DNA from: Bryoerythrophyllum caledonicum
Taxonomy: Eukaryota; Streptophyta; Bryopsida; Pottiales; Pottiaceae
Length of the DNA: 64,000 nt
Assembly: GCA_963971425.1 (NCBI GenBank)
Contig: OZ020522.1
Span: forward strand, 5,244,168-5,308,167
Direction of reading: 5' to 3'
The translations under genes were made by a program, and so were the position numbers. How positions within the stretch are numbered: position 1 is the first letter of the stretch; each line of letters begins with the position of its first letter. A model generated the notes under the pieces. The model worked only from the letters and a program-made list of their open reading frames with translations. It was not told the origin of the DNA and searched no databases. Below, one piece after another: positions 11,031 through 24,629 of this stretch.

Positions 11031-13474
11031 AGTGTCAGGATTTTAGACAGTTGAATAAAGCAACCAAGAAAGATTTCTTTCCTTTACCATTTTTTGATGC
11101 AGTCCTAGATGGTGTAGCTGGTCATGAGTGTTATTCCTTCCTGGATGGATTCTCGGGTTATAACCAAGTTCAAATAGCCCCAGAAGATAAACCATTGACC
11201 ACTTTCACCACAAACTGGGGAATTTTTGCATATAATGTCATGCCATTTGGATTGTGTAATGCTCCGGCAACATTCCAAAGAGTTATGATTCAAGCCTTCA
11301 CAAAATATCTTAGAAAATTCATGGAGATATTTTTGGATGATTTTTGTGTGTTTGATTCTAAGGCAGACCATGCAAAAGATTTAAAGAAATGTTTTGATCG
11401 ATGTAGAGAGTATGGTATATCCATAAATGCTGCTAAGTCTAAGTTTGCCACTGTATGTGGTAAATTATTAGGTCATGTTGTTTCAAGTGAAGGAATATCA
11501 GTTGACCCAGACAAAGTTGACATTATCCTAAAAATGGACATACCTGAACATCTGACAGGACTAAAAGGATTTCTAGGTGCAACGGGCTATTATAGACGAT
11601 TTATATATAAGTTTGCTTTTATAGCAGCACCTTTGAATGTTTTAACAAAACAAACATTACTACCAGGGGTATGGACAAATGATTGTACTAAGGCCTTTAA
11701 CAAGTTAAAACGTCGTCTTAGTAAAGCACCTGTTCTAATTCCTCCAAATTGGTCAAAGCCTTTTGAAGTGTACGTTGATGCTTCTAATGTAGCAATTGGA
11801 AGTGTCTTAAGCCAAAAAAATTCTAAAGGTCATGATAGACCAATTTACTTTGACAGTCGGCAGTTGAGTGCCCCAGAAAGGAATTATTCTGTAACTGAAC
11901 GAGAAGGTCTTGGCATGATCTTCTCTGCTCAGAAATATAGACATTATTTATTGGGATATAAATTTACCTTTCATATTGATCATGATGCTTTAAAGTACAT
12001 GATCAATAAACCTCAACTCAGTGGCCGTATTGCAAGGTGGATTTTGTTATTGCAAGAATTTGACTTTACCATCAATGTCAGACCAGGGAGAATACATCAA
12101 AATGCAGATTTTCTGTCACGATTGAGTGAGACCATTAATCCAGAGTCTATAGATGATAATTTTCCAGATGCACACATCTTTAGTATTAAAGAGGGTGTGG
12201 AGGTACTTGATATAATTCCCAAAGAATATGCTGATATCATCTACTATTTGACAAAAGGCACCTTTCCTATTGAATACACTAGCAAGAATAAAACTAAATT
12301 AGTTCATCAATCTTTACCATACACTATGATAAGTGGTGTTCTCTATAAGAGAGGCAAAGATGATGTACTTTGACGATGTATAAATCCTAGTGAGGTGTCT
12401 ATGATTTTAGTAGGGTGTCATAATGATGCTTGTGGAGGGCATTTTGCGGGTTGGGCTACAGCTCAAAAAGCATTAAGAGCTAGATATTGGTGGCCCACAC
12501 TTTTTGCCGATGCCACTAGTTATGTTAAAAAATGTGATCCTTGTCAACGAGTCGGTAAACCGACAGCCACTAAAGCTATGCCATTAACACCAATTTTAGC
12601 ACAGATTCTTTTTGAGAAGTGGGGGATTGACTTTGTAGGCCCCATTAAACCACCTAGTCGTGAGGGTCAAAAGCGTTATATATTAGTTGCAACAGAGTAT
12701 GTGACTAAGTGGGTAGAAGCCCTTGCCACTAAGAATGATGATGCGGATACTGTTGCGAGATTCATTTATGAACATATCATTACTAGATTTGGGTGTCCAA
12801 AAGAACTTGTTAGTGATAGGGGGACTCACTTTATCAATGATACTATTGAGAAAATGTTGCAAAAATATTTCATTAAGCATCGTAAGTCAACACCCTATCA
12901 TCCTAGAGCTAATGGACAAACTGAAAAGTCTAATGGCATTCTTTGTAAGATCATAACTAAAACCTTACAAAGAAATGCATCTAATTGGGATTATGAGTTA
13001 AATAATGCATTATGGGCATGTAGATGCACCATAAAAACTACAACTAAAGCAACACCATTTCAGTTAGTATATGGTTTGGAGGCCATGTTACCAATTGAAG
13101 TGGAGGTACCTTCATTACGGGTAGCAATATCCGAGAGACTTGGAAACGTTGCATCTTTGAGAGAACGTTATGATACTTTAGAGCGTCTTGATGAGATAAG
13201 AGCTTAAGCTTTCCAAAATATGGAAGCTATTGAGAAACAACAAAAAACCTACTATGATAGTAAGTTACAACCAAAAGTTTTAAATGATAATGATTTAGTG
13301 TTACTATTTGATAGTCGATTTCAGAAATTCCCAGGGAAATTTAAGATGAGGTGGTTTGGTCCATATCGCATACTTAAATCTTACCCTAATGGTTCAGTAG
13401 AACTGCAAGATTTTCAGGGGAATGTACATGCAACCCGCTATAATGGTTATCGTTTAAAACAATACATAACTTGA
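11031..13474 (+). pseudogene. Truncated Ty3/gypsy pol (RT-RNase H-integrase)
   Basis: One plus-strand frame runs from the start of reverse transcriptase (DFRQLNKATKKD) through FLDGFSGYNQ, MPFGLCNAPATFQ and the catalytic FLDD, then an RNase H domain (YVDAS, then HIDHDALKY), integrase zinc-binding (HFAGW, CDPCQRVGKP), the integrase core (GIDFVGP, then DRGTHF, then TPYHPRANGQTEKSNG) and a C-terminal GPY-type tail (RWFGPYRI). The frame is kept throughout but broken by TGA at 12371-12373 and TAA at 13205-13207. Gag, protease and the RT N-terminus are absent. The left edge abuts a Ulp1-like fragment. A purine tract AAAGAAGGGGG lies just downstream at 13491-13501, possibly the polypurine tract, but I found no LTRs. 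Sequence style (FLDG-SGYNQ, no chromodomain) resembles Tat/Athila-type plant elements. Confidence 0.85.
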
Positions 13475-16400
13475 GGGCAAGTTATGAATTAAAGAAGGGG
13501 GCAATAATCCTAAACAAAATAATTGTTAAATTAAGCCCTTGGTTACAACTCCACTAAAATTCTCTTAAAATAATTAAATTTTGGTCAAAAAAGAAAAAAT
13601 TCATAGTACTAATTAGTATGACATTATAACTAGTGATAGAACTTGGTTCTTTTATTTTAGTTTCAAAATGTCACTTTTGGTAACTTAAAAATTTGATTAT
13701 CAAAAGAGGATAGGGGGGGGGAAACAAAAATTGGGAAATTAAGAGATGAAGAGAAGGATAAACCACTATTAAAAATTTTAAGTTTTTTTTAAAAAAAACT
13801 ATTTTTTAGTGGTCCGGAATGACCCTAAACTACCCGAGGGAAAGTGAGGAAATGTCTAAGTTTTTGGAAAAATTATGAGTCAAATTCATTAACACTCATA
13901 ATTTAAAAACCTCTCACTTGACCGGATTTACCACAAAGTGCTATAATAATCACTATGGTGTGCTAAAAAATAAATTATTTTTAGAAAAAATAAAAATGGA
14001 AATAAAAAATAATTCTCTAAGATTAATGTGGGACCAGAAAGGGAAAGCCACACTAATTTGATAATTAGTAGGGCACTAGAGAACCTTTTGGCACTCACCA
14101 AATTCATATTTCTCAAAATTTAAAAAAAAAAACTTTAAAACACATAAAAGATTTTAATTAATGAGAAAAGGAAAATGAAAGGATTAAAACTTGGAAGAAG
14201 AAGAATTAAAAAGTAATTGGGAAAAGAAATTTTAATTAAGTGGAAATAGACAACAAAAATAATGAAAGATAAATAAAATTTTGAAAACAATAGAAAATTA
14301 CAAAAATTACAAAATAAAAACAAACACTAGGATGATTGACTGGTGTAAAGGGGCTTGCTCTGTAGTACAAGTTCTCATGAGAAGGGAACGTGGAACTAGG
14401 GGGTCAGATCAGAAGTGATGAGAATGTACATTGTTGATGATACGAGCATGAGGATGTGAGATCACTTACGAGTACTCAACAGTCCCATGCATGTAAAATC
14501 CTAGCATTCTATGGAAGCTTAATCACAGGAATAGACTCGAGGGACATGATGAAAGAAAGATTAAAAATTGAGTACTTCAAAGTGATGAGTGTAAAGAGCA
14601 ACCTCTTAAATCAACACAATTGAAATCCAACCGTTGATACTACACCACAAGATGGGAAGTTAATTTACTAGTGGAAATCCTGCAAGAAGCCGAACAACCA
14701 TGTGACAATCTCACCACACACTAACTGTGAAGGCGAACAATCATGAGTTGAGGGACTCACTGGGAGCAAGTTGTGTTCATGACCTTGCAAACAACTTGTG
14801 AGAAGTGGAGACTCGGTTTGTGAGGAGCGGTTGGGCTGCAAAAACCGAAAGATGGTGACGCTCAACAAGGTGAGTTTTGAGTTATATATGGTAAGCGGAA
14901 GGAGCAGTTGTTTATAACACAAAGTATTGATAAAGCAAGATTAGTGAGAAAAGGAAAGCGCTAAACAAAGACAGCTATTCCAGACTTGGTGAGTTTGTTT
15001 GTTGTTGCATCAATATGCGTTCTCACAAATCTCAAAGATAGAAACGATGCCGTGAACCTGGTTGCGATGCTTGGTGAGTAAGTTGGAAATAGGCTTATGA
15101 AACTTGCATGAGGTCCAAAATTGTAAAGATGGCAAAAATCCTGACCTAGGAAGTAGACGACACTGGAATGAAGTCGTTCGGTATGCATGGAGAAAATGGG
15201 CTGGGTATTGTTGTGACCACTAAAGATGTGTGTGGTTGTGCATACAGAGATCATCACCCATGTGCTCATTTGCATGAACGAATGGACGTCTCGCATCAGT
15301 CGTGTTTGTCAAACATTGTTTGCATTGGACCTGTGAGGTGAGATTCTGGTGTGTATATTTTTGAGATGCGGCTCACTGGTCTTAGAAGAAACAAACGAAG
15401 TGAAATTTTTTAGATGACGTTGTCAGTTTTTACTATGAACGTGGAACCATAGAGAGGCTGTCAAGAAAAATAGAGAGCATAATCTGGAAGCTTGTGTATG
15501 GATTGAGACTTTGTTGACTTCAAACCCTAATCTTGAAAGTGAACGAGACTGGATTATGAGCAGTCAGTATGCATGGAAAAGATGAGTGGAATATTTTTTG
15601 TAATCACTAAACATCTGTGCGTATTGTGCATACAGAGATTAGTGCCATGTGCTCATCTGCATGATCGAGTGGACGTCTGGCATTGGTTGTAGTAGGCAAG
15701 CATCGTTTGCGTCATCCCTGTGAGGTGAGATTATAAAGCCATGCAGGTTGTATCATTTCCAGTGCATTTGTTGTCTTGAGTGTTCAATGTAGGAAACTTG
15801 TGAAGAAAATTATAATCGTGAAAAAAAAACTGAATAGCCATAGGCAATATATTAAGCGGAGATGCATGTAGACAGGTTGATACAATATTCAAGAACTTGC
15901 ATGCTATGTTGGGAACATCATTAATCATGTATGTGCTTCCAAGAGACTGGAGTAGTACACAATTTGTTGCATTTGCTAAGTAATGCAGAATTATCTATCA
16001 GCATCTACAGTAGCGAGCCCGACAAACGTTGAGCATCTGTAGGCATCAGGCATCTTCGTGAGCATTGTCTGTGTCATCTCTGAAAGGTGAGTGGAGTATG
16101 AGAATTGTCGAGAGCAACAAGGAGATGACAACTTTACTGAATTCTAGTTTTACCTGAAAAATAAAAAATTCATTTTGCTAAATTGTAGTTGTGTGAGTAT
16201 GTTGTAGTAATTATATCATCTCCTTATCGTCGACTGTCTCTTAGAAGTTTCAGAGTGTACAGATTCCGACAGCACTATGCAAGGATGTTGGTATCCACAC
16301 ATACATATCTCTTTTGTGTAAACAAAATTTATGCCTGATGATTGTCATGCTATCTATACAGGAGACCTTGCCGAGAGAAAGCCTGAGTAAGACTAAACTC

Positions 16401-16556
16401 AAAAGCAAGAGGGTTGAGTGTTAGAAAATGAGCGCCATAAACAAACGAGAACTCATAAACATACGTCATACAATAGAAAATCAGGGTTTGTCCATAGCTG
16501 TAGACTTGAATCTTTACATAGAGTTATGAAAAAAAATTAAACTGTAAAAACAAACC
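13475..16556. other. AT-rich DNA with a diverged direct repeat
   Basis: No gene is supported. Between 14340 and 16560 GC rises slightly. About 170 bp at 15180-15345 (GTATGCATGGA, then GTGCATACAGAGAT, then TGTGAGGTGAGAT) recurs at 15560-15735, with a weaker partial third copy near 16010-16095. This may be the 5' region of the decayed gene that follows. Confidence 0.45.
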
Positions 16557-19500
16557 TTGCCGAGAGTTGTGAGAGAGAAGACAGAAGAAGTTTGTGAGAA
16601 GCAAGAAGAAGTTTTTAGAAAAATGATTCTCAGTAATGGTATTTTGTCAAATGATCAAATTGATGAGATGTGTGCACCATTTTTGATGACAAGACGAAGA
16701 GCAGAAATGGTGAACAAACCAGCATCTGAGCGGTCGGTAGCACCTTCATCGCTCATGGTCATACCAGAAGAGGTGGTAGATCCCAATCAGGAGAAGTTGG
16801 AAGAAGCTGGATTGTGGGAGTTCATTTGCAAGAAGTGGCCCATGGCGGATCATGAGCGAACGCTGGCGTATTGGAGAGCTTCGAAGAAAGGATCTCAAGA
16901 TGAGTTCAAGATGGAGAACAAGATGGTGCACTTCAATCTGGAGGCAATCGCTCCTCACTTTCCAGGACTACCTGATTCAGGCTCCACTTTGATCAGCATA
17001 CCACACCTAGGTAAAGCTGATCTTATGCAAGTTTTCGAAAATCCGAAGGGAGCAGCAGTGGCAGCAGGGTACATCATCAACCGCGCCAAGGATCATTGGA
17101 TTGATTGGCTAAGGTATGTGAACTAGCGACTGCTGATGGCTCCGAAGGGAAAAAATATCATCACCACTCTAGGTTTGGCAGCTGCATATCGGAGCTGGCA
17201 TGGCGAACGACTCAAATGGCTGAAGATTGTGTTCAATCAGATCAAGTTGGAGGTATCAAGGAAGAACACGAGGAACAGGTTGTTCTTTCACTGTGCGACA
17301 TATCTATCAGAGTTTTGCCCAGCTCTTACGGAGGGAGGTCCATCGGAGACACCGGAGATGCCAACGCGAAGGAGGACGCGAGTCTATGTGGAGGATCAAG
17401 AGGAATGTGAGCTGGAGGAGACTCCGACACTGCCCGAAACGTCACGACGTCCGACATCTGAGCCCCATCCATGGGCATTGATGACTGTAAATTCGGAGAG
17501 GACCCCTGAGTATGTGGTGCTACCGATTAAAGAGGATCAGCAGCCTTCTGAAGAGCCAATGCTTCACGAAGCATCACCTTAGACCAAGACGCCGTCAGGT
17601 TCCGCCAGGGCCTCTAGCGCTGTCCCGACAGGAAAGGAGAAGCCGAGTCTTGGTGACCTGATGGCACGATTGGGGAGTTTAAAGGAGTCCGGGAAGAAGG
17701 CAATGGAGTCCAACACGGCCTCCACGGTGAAGACTTCGGAGCAGGCAACCGAGATGGAGAGCCTGCAGAGGGAGATCGAAGCTTTGAAGAGTCAAGTGGT
17801 GGTGCACGAGCAGGCGCTATCTCTCAAGGACGCGGCGGAGAGTAGAATGACAAGAGAACGTGTTGAGATGTTGGAGAAGGTGGCAGAGGCAGCCGCCAAC
17901 GCCACTCAGTGGAAGAAAAGATGGGAGGAGTTTGCGGGTCAAGCAGCCCACTATGAGCAAACTCAGCTGGAGGTGTGCCGCCTTACGAGGGAGGTCCATG
18001 AAGCTAACTAGAAGGTGAAGAACATCACCGAAATGCACAAGTACTAGAGAGAAAACGGTGAGAAGCTCACCCGAGAAAAAGATGCGTTAGTGCGCACGCA
18101 TGCAAAAGATTTGCATGAGCTGTGATTAGACGGTCAGAGAGCTCAGCTGGTGGTACATGCGGATCCTGTGACTATAACCACGCTTGAGCGCAGTGTTCGG
18201 ACTTTGACAGCAGCAAACACTCAGCTGATCCAGTAGTTCACCACTGAGCAAGCTTCGAGGTTGAAGCTACAGAGTGCTCTATGGGAATAGGAATTGGAGG
18301 CACCTTATCCCTTTTCCCTGTTCAAGGCCTATGAACTGCAGAAGAGTACGTTTTTACGTCTTACAGACTTAGCACCTGGAGCTAAGCCGAGTAACGACGA
18401 GTTTGAGCGTCTATGGAGAGGCGCAGAGCCATTTGCTAACATGCAAAATCTCATGTGCGAGATGTTAGCAAGAGCTGACCTTGATCTGGAGAATCCAAAT
18501 CAGTGTAACCTGTGGATTGGTGACTTAGGCACCAGGGTGCTCCTTTACTACATGACCTTAGAGGCTTAAATCAGTAACAAGAGAAAGGCGGAGCAGCCTG
18601 TGGAACCCTACCGACTTGTGAGGATTCCAGATTTTAGGCCCCTCGTCACTCCTGAGAATTTTGAAGCTATTCTAGGATGGCAGAGGACATTGGAGAATCT
18701 TCTCCACGAACTGGATAGCGAGCAGCTGCTATCAAATACTTTGATGCATGCCCGAGTGCGGGAAGAGATTGGCCAGCGAGGAGAGATGACCATGGGTCAC
18801 TATGTCTATGGCCAACAGCGAGCCAAGCAGCGCTTGCTGCGAGCACTGGAAGGAGCAAGAACTGACGTCATGGACACGGACGACTGCAAGACTCAGGTGA
18901 TGTTGAGTGCTCCTCCCTTGGATTACCAGTCACCCGGTTGGGTAGGTGCAGCAGGGCCAGTGGGAGGTTCGATCATGAAGCAGAGATACCTCGGTAACTA
19001 CGACATCATGTTTGATGCCGATGAGGAGAAACCTTTCCCTACCTGGCCTGCGCTCGAGTGGATACTGGAGGACGTGGGACTTTCAGTGAAGGCTTGGAAG
19101 CCATGGGATCAGATGTATCTACGAGCTTCGATTAGTTGGACTCACGCAGTTCCTGTAGCAGTGGCTACGAATCCTCATCTGTGTCCTCTTCATGGACCAA
19201 GGAGATACAAGTGGGCGCCGTGGACGCGCTTGGATTCGGTTCCATACAATTGGCCCTTGGTGCCAGGAACTTTCTCCATGCGGCACGAGTGCGCAATTTC
19301 CTATCGTGCCTATTTTGAGGCACACAAGTATCACACAGACCCTATTTGTTTCCGAGCAGCTGTGTTCTGCAATTTTCTTGCCTATGTATGTACGCAATAC
19401 AAGGTGACGGTGAATGTGAACAAGTATGATGAAGCGAAGCCAGAGTTCCATATTTGGATCAAGCTTCAGCAGAAGCCCGCGCATTGGTTGCGCATACTTG

Positions 19501-19751
19501 AGACCATGGCTCTTACGCAGTTTTTCATTGGACCGAGCTCCATGTTCTCATTGGAGTTTTCTCCAAAGCGACAGCATCAGATCACCACTTGGTTGGCATA
19601 CCAGAAGTCACATGCAACCTATCTCATGACTGATGATGACGTGCGACGTAATTTGGACGGGATAGAGATGCACAGCTACCTCCAGGATTTGGAGTTAGCT
19701 GATGAATACAAGCACAAGAAACCGAAGATTGACACGCGCCGCAGACTTTGA
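16557..19751 (+). pseudogene. Decayed long gene with coiled coil, function unknown
   Basis: About 1,065 codons stay in one frame and are interrupted by eight stops: 17124 TAG, 17580 TAG, 18009 TAG, 18045 TAG, 18123 TGA, 18234 TAG, 18288 TAG and 18567 TAA. I saw no frameshift. The N-terminal part (to about residue 190) is mixed charge. A basic/acidic linker with Pro and Thr follows. Residues about 380-560 form a strong heptad-rich coiled coil (motifs EMESLQREIEALKSQ and VCRLTREVHEAN). The C-terminal 380 residues look globular (WPALEWILEDVG, then FHIWIKLQQKPAHWL). I recognise no family. The first ATG lies upstream, and 16557 begins mid-frame after an A-rich tract. It sits 3 kb downstream of the gypsy integrase on the same strand, so an extra retrotransposon ORF is possible, as is cargo of the flanking inverted-repeat unit. 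Confidence 0.6.
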
Positions 19752-19919
19752 GAAACTGTGCAGGTTTGAGAGAAGTGCCGAAGTCTGTCCTGGAGTTGAG
19801 GATTATGGAAGAAGTATGAAGGCTGGACGAGGAGCAGGAGATCATTCGAAGTGTGATGTCAACTTAGAAATGCTGGAGGCTATTAACTGTTCACTTGATA
19901 TGGTAGTTTGGCCGCGTTA

Positions 19920-20980
19920 GAGTTTCGATTTTTATCATATTCGAACTCAGACAATGCAATTTTTTGTTTTATGATGATGCAGCGGCAGACGCTAACTTGA
20001 ACTGAAAATTTTAAGAGTTACTCTATGTTATGAATATGAGTTCAGTTGAGTGAATTTTGAAGCTGAAGCACCGATACATGCAGACTGCAGTAAAGAATGA
20101 ACAGATTCTAAGACACACCGGGTGTGCAAGTTACACGCGTTAACTTATGTCTATAGAAAAAGTTCTTGAATCCTGCTCATGAGGTTATGGATACTAAGCT
20201 GAAGATGACATAAGGTGATCTATGATCTACAAGTGGATATTGTAACTCAAGAATATCGTGAGCAGAAAACTGACGTCAATACAGACAGACGCTATCTGTG
20301 CAGACATCACATATAAATTCACGCAGTGAAAGACATGTGACGGAGTGAAGAGCATGAAAACTTAATAAGAATCTTGAGATACGCATGATATTGCGTGCTC
20401 ATACTTAATGCTCATAGATGAGTGCTCATATTTATTGCTCCCAGATCAACGAAAGTTTTTGAACTCATGAGTTTTGGTTAGGTGGCGATGTTTCCAATGT
20501 TGCAAATTTGATGAACGTGAAGTTAACAAGGACTTCTAGTTGATACTATCGAGGTGCATGAAGAGAAATGTATGAAGTGAACATGTATGTGGATCTAAAA
20601 GACGAATGAAAAAAATAATAATAAAAAAATAAAAAATTGTGCTCCAACTGCACCTACCCTGTGACCAAACTACACCAAGCGGGATGGGGCGGATCTCTCA
20701 AGGTTATTGTATACCCGGCACTAGCGCCCGAAGGCTGCCACGGCAGTATCAACTGCGGCTTGAGAAGACCAGGCCATCCAGGCTTGTAACTGAAGGTGTG
20801 TAGTTCACTCAGCCATTATATATTGCGTATCCGCAGCTTCGCCAAACGATATGGGATATATCGTTGGCTGACTTCGAGGATGACCACGCGACTACCTATG
20901 TCCGTGTGAAGACACAGATCAACGTGTGGAGCATTTGAGTATTAAGGACTATGAGAAATAGACGTGCAGACAGTTATGAG
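19920..20980. other. Intervening DNA without supported gene
   Basis: It separates the two related pseudogene copies. A GC-richer patch at 20640-20900 may be further decayed sequence of the same family, but I could not align it. Confidence 0.35.
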
Positions 20981-20984
20981 CTCA

Positions 20985-21190
20985 CGTGTATGCACACTAC
21001 AAGTTGGTAGTGAACATGAGCAAGTACAAAAATGCTAAACCAGAGTTTCTCATGTGGATGAAGCTGTAGCCAAAGTCCTCTAGATGGTTGCGCATGATTG
21101 AAGCAATGGTGCTTACACAAGTTCATCATGGGCGCTAGCAGCGTATTTACACTTGAGCTTTTGCCTGAGAGGCACAATCAAAGGTGGAGC
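20985..21190 (+). pseudogene. Degenerate second copy of the C-terminal part of the 16.6-19.8 kb gene
   Basis: Codons here match the upstream gene's segment at about 19395-19590. KYKNAKPEFLMWMKL aligns with KYDEAKPEFHIWIKL, and WLRMIEAMVLTQ with WLRILETMALTQ, then an SSVFTLELLPER-like end. A stop and a one-base shift interrupt it. Only about 65 codons are clearly related, but this shows that the unknown gene belongs to a repeated family. Confidence 0.65.
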
Positions 21191-22027
21191 CAAGATGTCA
21201 ATCTTAAAAAGGAGATTGATGAGTCTGAGAAAAGAAAAAAGAAAAAAGAAAAAGGCGATGAACAAATTGTAGAGCAGTAACAGAGAGAAACATGGAGCTG
21301 TGTGCACAAGTTGTGGTGGCACCAAGTTGTGATGATACCAGAATCGGAGAATGAATAAGATTGCAAGGCAGAATGGGACGAAAACCAGAGGAGTTTATCC
21401 ACTTCAGCTGCATTGTGTCCATATGGTTAGTTCTGAGATAAGGCAGAGGACCTGAGTATAAAAACCGTAGAAGGCTATGATATACTGGAAATAACGTTGA
21501 AAACTATTAAAGATTATCTAGAAGTGACGATGTTGAGTTCCGTTAATATTCTCCATTGATGAGGAAATATACATCACGACGATGAGCAAGAAATATCATG
21601 GAAAATTTGGTTTTTAATAGGAGTACTTAGGATGGAGAACCAATAGCAGGTGAACATGGACAAACAGCTACCTGCATAGACAGGAAGTTGATGTGGAAGT
21701 AATGAAATAACACAAGGATGAATAAACTCTAGTGGTGAATGAACTCTGACACAATAGGCGGATAAGAAGATGAATAGAATGACTTCTTCCAAAAAGTCAT
21801 CTTTTTCGAGGCTTCTCGTCAATCAACAGTCACGTCATTTACTTAAAGGGAAACTGATTCAAGATATAACAGAAATATGATAAGTCAAAGATCCTAGCAA
21901 GATTCTAATCATGGGAAATATGTCCCATTCATCAGTCAACGGATCTTGACTAAAGACGAGAAATATTGAAAAAATAAAATAATAATAATAAATAAATAAA
22001 AATTTACTTGAAAGGAAAATAGTGAAA

Positions 22028-22153
22028 GGAAAAAATAAGAGAGAACATGATTAATTTAATGAGAGATTGTCATGAAAAGGAAAAAATAAGAGAGAACATG
22101 ATAAATTTAATGAGAGATTGTCATGAAAAGGAAAAAATAAGAGAGAACATGAT
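22028..22153 (+). repeat. 51-bp tandem repeat, about 2.5 copies
   Basis: Units starting GGAAAAAATAAGAGAG occur at 22028, 22079 and 22130 and continue through ATTTAATGAGAGATTG. It lies in a strongly purine-rich plus strand. Confidence 0.85.
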
Positions 22154-24629
22154 AATATTGAGAAATGGAAAAATAAGAAAGAAAAGAGGTTAATATGTGA
22201 GTAATGTAGATAATACAATTAGTAGTGAAGTAATACACACATTGCATAAATTGTATGATAGGATAGCTCACATAAGCTAGACAAAATAGATAAATGTGAA
22301 AAGGAAATTAGTGACATAAAATTAGTAATTAGTGGTGAGGACAAACACTACTAACATACTAATCTAGTGATGTAAGGACTAATGAGTGCTAAATTTCCAA
22401 ACTTAAATAAAAAATGAAAATAAAAAGAAAAATAAAATATGAAGAACATGTTTAAGTGAAACATGGTGAATGGAAGTTTCAAGACTTTGGAAAAGTCTAA
22501 AAATTCAAAAGAAAAATGGAAAAAAAAAAATGAAAAAAATGACAAGAAGTTGATTAATAGAAACTTAAAGAGAAATTTTTAAATTTTTAAAAAAAATTAA
22601 ATAAATTAAATAAAAAATTGAAGTATGGAAAGCGAATAAAGACAATCAACAATTGTTAAAGAATAAAGACAAATAAGAAGAAATGCTATTTGGAGCTTAA
22701 GGAGACTAAAAGAGAAAGAAAATGATAAAAAAAAGACGAAGTGCAGAAGTCAAGGATTCAAAAACAAAGGTTTTTGAAGTCGACGAGGACGTCTCCAATT
22801 TAAAGAAGAGGGCTATGTAGAGCCAAAATGATAAAGTTGTTAAATTTCAAAAAATTAGAGCTCAAAAGCTATAAAAACAACTTCAAAAAAATAAAGTAAA
22901 AGTAAAAGTAGAAGTAAAATAAAAAATAAATAGAAATTACTAAAGTAAATAGAAAATAGAATTTGAAGGGTACGAAGAAAGGACATAACTCCTATTGATA
23001 TGAAAAGGTTTTGAAATTAAACCAAAAGAGGTGATAGGAAAAGTCATTAGGAAAAGTGGTACCTTTTCATAATTAAGATAGTATAAGTGAATAGAAAGTG
23101 ATGATGATCACACCACATTTGAAGAAAATTATGTGAGTCCTAGCTTGGATTGAAGCTAGTAAAAATTCTTACATGTGATTTGTAAGAAATTTGTGTGAAA
23201 TATATTTAATTATTGAATTATGTGTAAGTCTACGTGTTGCTAGCTACATAATTGTAATTGTTGTATGAAATTGTTCATGTGTAATAAGACACATTAAGAA
23301 AGGAATTAAATTCAAAATTGTGAATTGTGGAAGTTAAATGTGAAGGAGAATTGTAATGAGATTACCAAATTCACTAGAAAAGAATTTATAATAAATAAAT
23401 TAAATTTGTGAATTTTGGAAGTGAAATTGGTTAGAGTAGAAATTGAATATCTACAGTACCAATTTGTGAACAAATTGTAAAAAAATAAAAAATAAAAAAA
23501 ATAAATATATAAACAAAAAAATATGCAAGACAATTGAATCATTGATGCATAGAAATGAAGTAAAATTAATTGCAATTGAGAATAAAATTAATTTTAGATT
23601 GCTTATAATTAATTTTGATAGAATGCATTATGTATGTGATGTACTAACGTTTGTTTGAAGTTTGTGATTCAGAATCATTGGAATTGGAATTCATGAGAGT
23701 TGAAGTTTCAATATTGAATGCAATATTAATTTGAAACTTAATAATTTTGATTATTAATGTTTGGTCAATACATGGTTGAGTTGATCACCTAATGTGGAAA
23801 TTACATTGACTTGTGAGTCTAGTAATTAAATTGTAAATTTTAGATCAAGAGTCTACTTGTGTTTAAAGTTAATCTTCAAGATTAGCTAAGAAGTAGAATT
23901 GATTGAAACTTATATTACAAGAATGTCCTTAGAAATTGTAATAGGATATGAAGGATAATAGTGCAGTAAAAAAGTTATAATTAACAAAGGAATAAAAGTT
24001 TGATATAAAGAAATATTCAAAGTATAGGAAGTCTAGATAAAGGAGATAATGGTGCATCTAGTTAATTGAGTTAAGAATTAGACTTAATACTTTGAATCTT
24101 TAAGAATAGTGTTCATTATTCCTTGTGAGTTGTTTGTGCTTTAACTTGTGGTTTAAAGGTGTGATGACGAGAAGTATAAAGTGAAGACATAAGGAAGCTT
24201 GGAGCTCGTTTCTAGAGGTTAGATTGTGATTTATTAACTTGAACTAATTAAGGAATTGGCAATGAGCATGAAAATGGATAGAATCCATTTACCCATGAGG
24301 GTATAGGTTAGAAGTCGATGGGCACTTCACAGAATAATGACAATGAGCAAGGCTCACGTCATAATTGCACATGCTTGTGGGTATAAGAATAATAAGTAAA
24401 AATCCTTAAGAGTGTAGGTTATAGATACACTTTTACCTTCAAAACCTTAAAGCAAACAACAATTGATACATATATTAGTGGAATTAGAGTCAACTACCTA
24501 AGTCTAGACGCCAGACCATCCCCTAGAACAAACCTAAAGGTGGGTGTAGCCTGGGTGTTTTGTAAATCGACCCAAGTTTTAAAACCTTACAGGAGAGTTA
24601 GAAGTGTGAAGAAGTCAATGGAGAGAATA
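22154..24629. other. AT-rich, purine-skewed DNA without supported gene
   Basis: From about 21900 to 23600 the plus strand is dominated by A and G over long stretches. Small open frames on the minus strand are low complexity (Phe, Leu, Ser) and follow from this skew. No RNA gene or element boundary was recognised. Confidence 0.45.
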
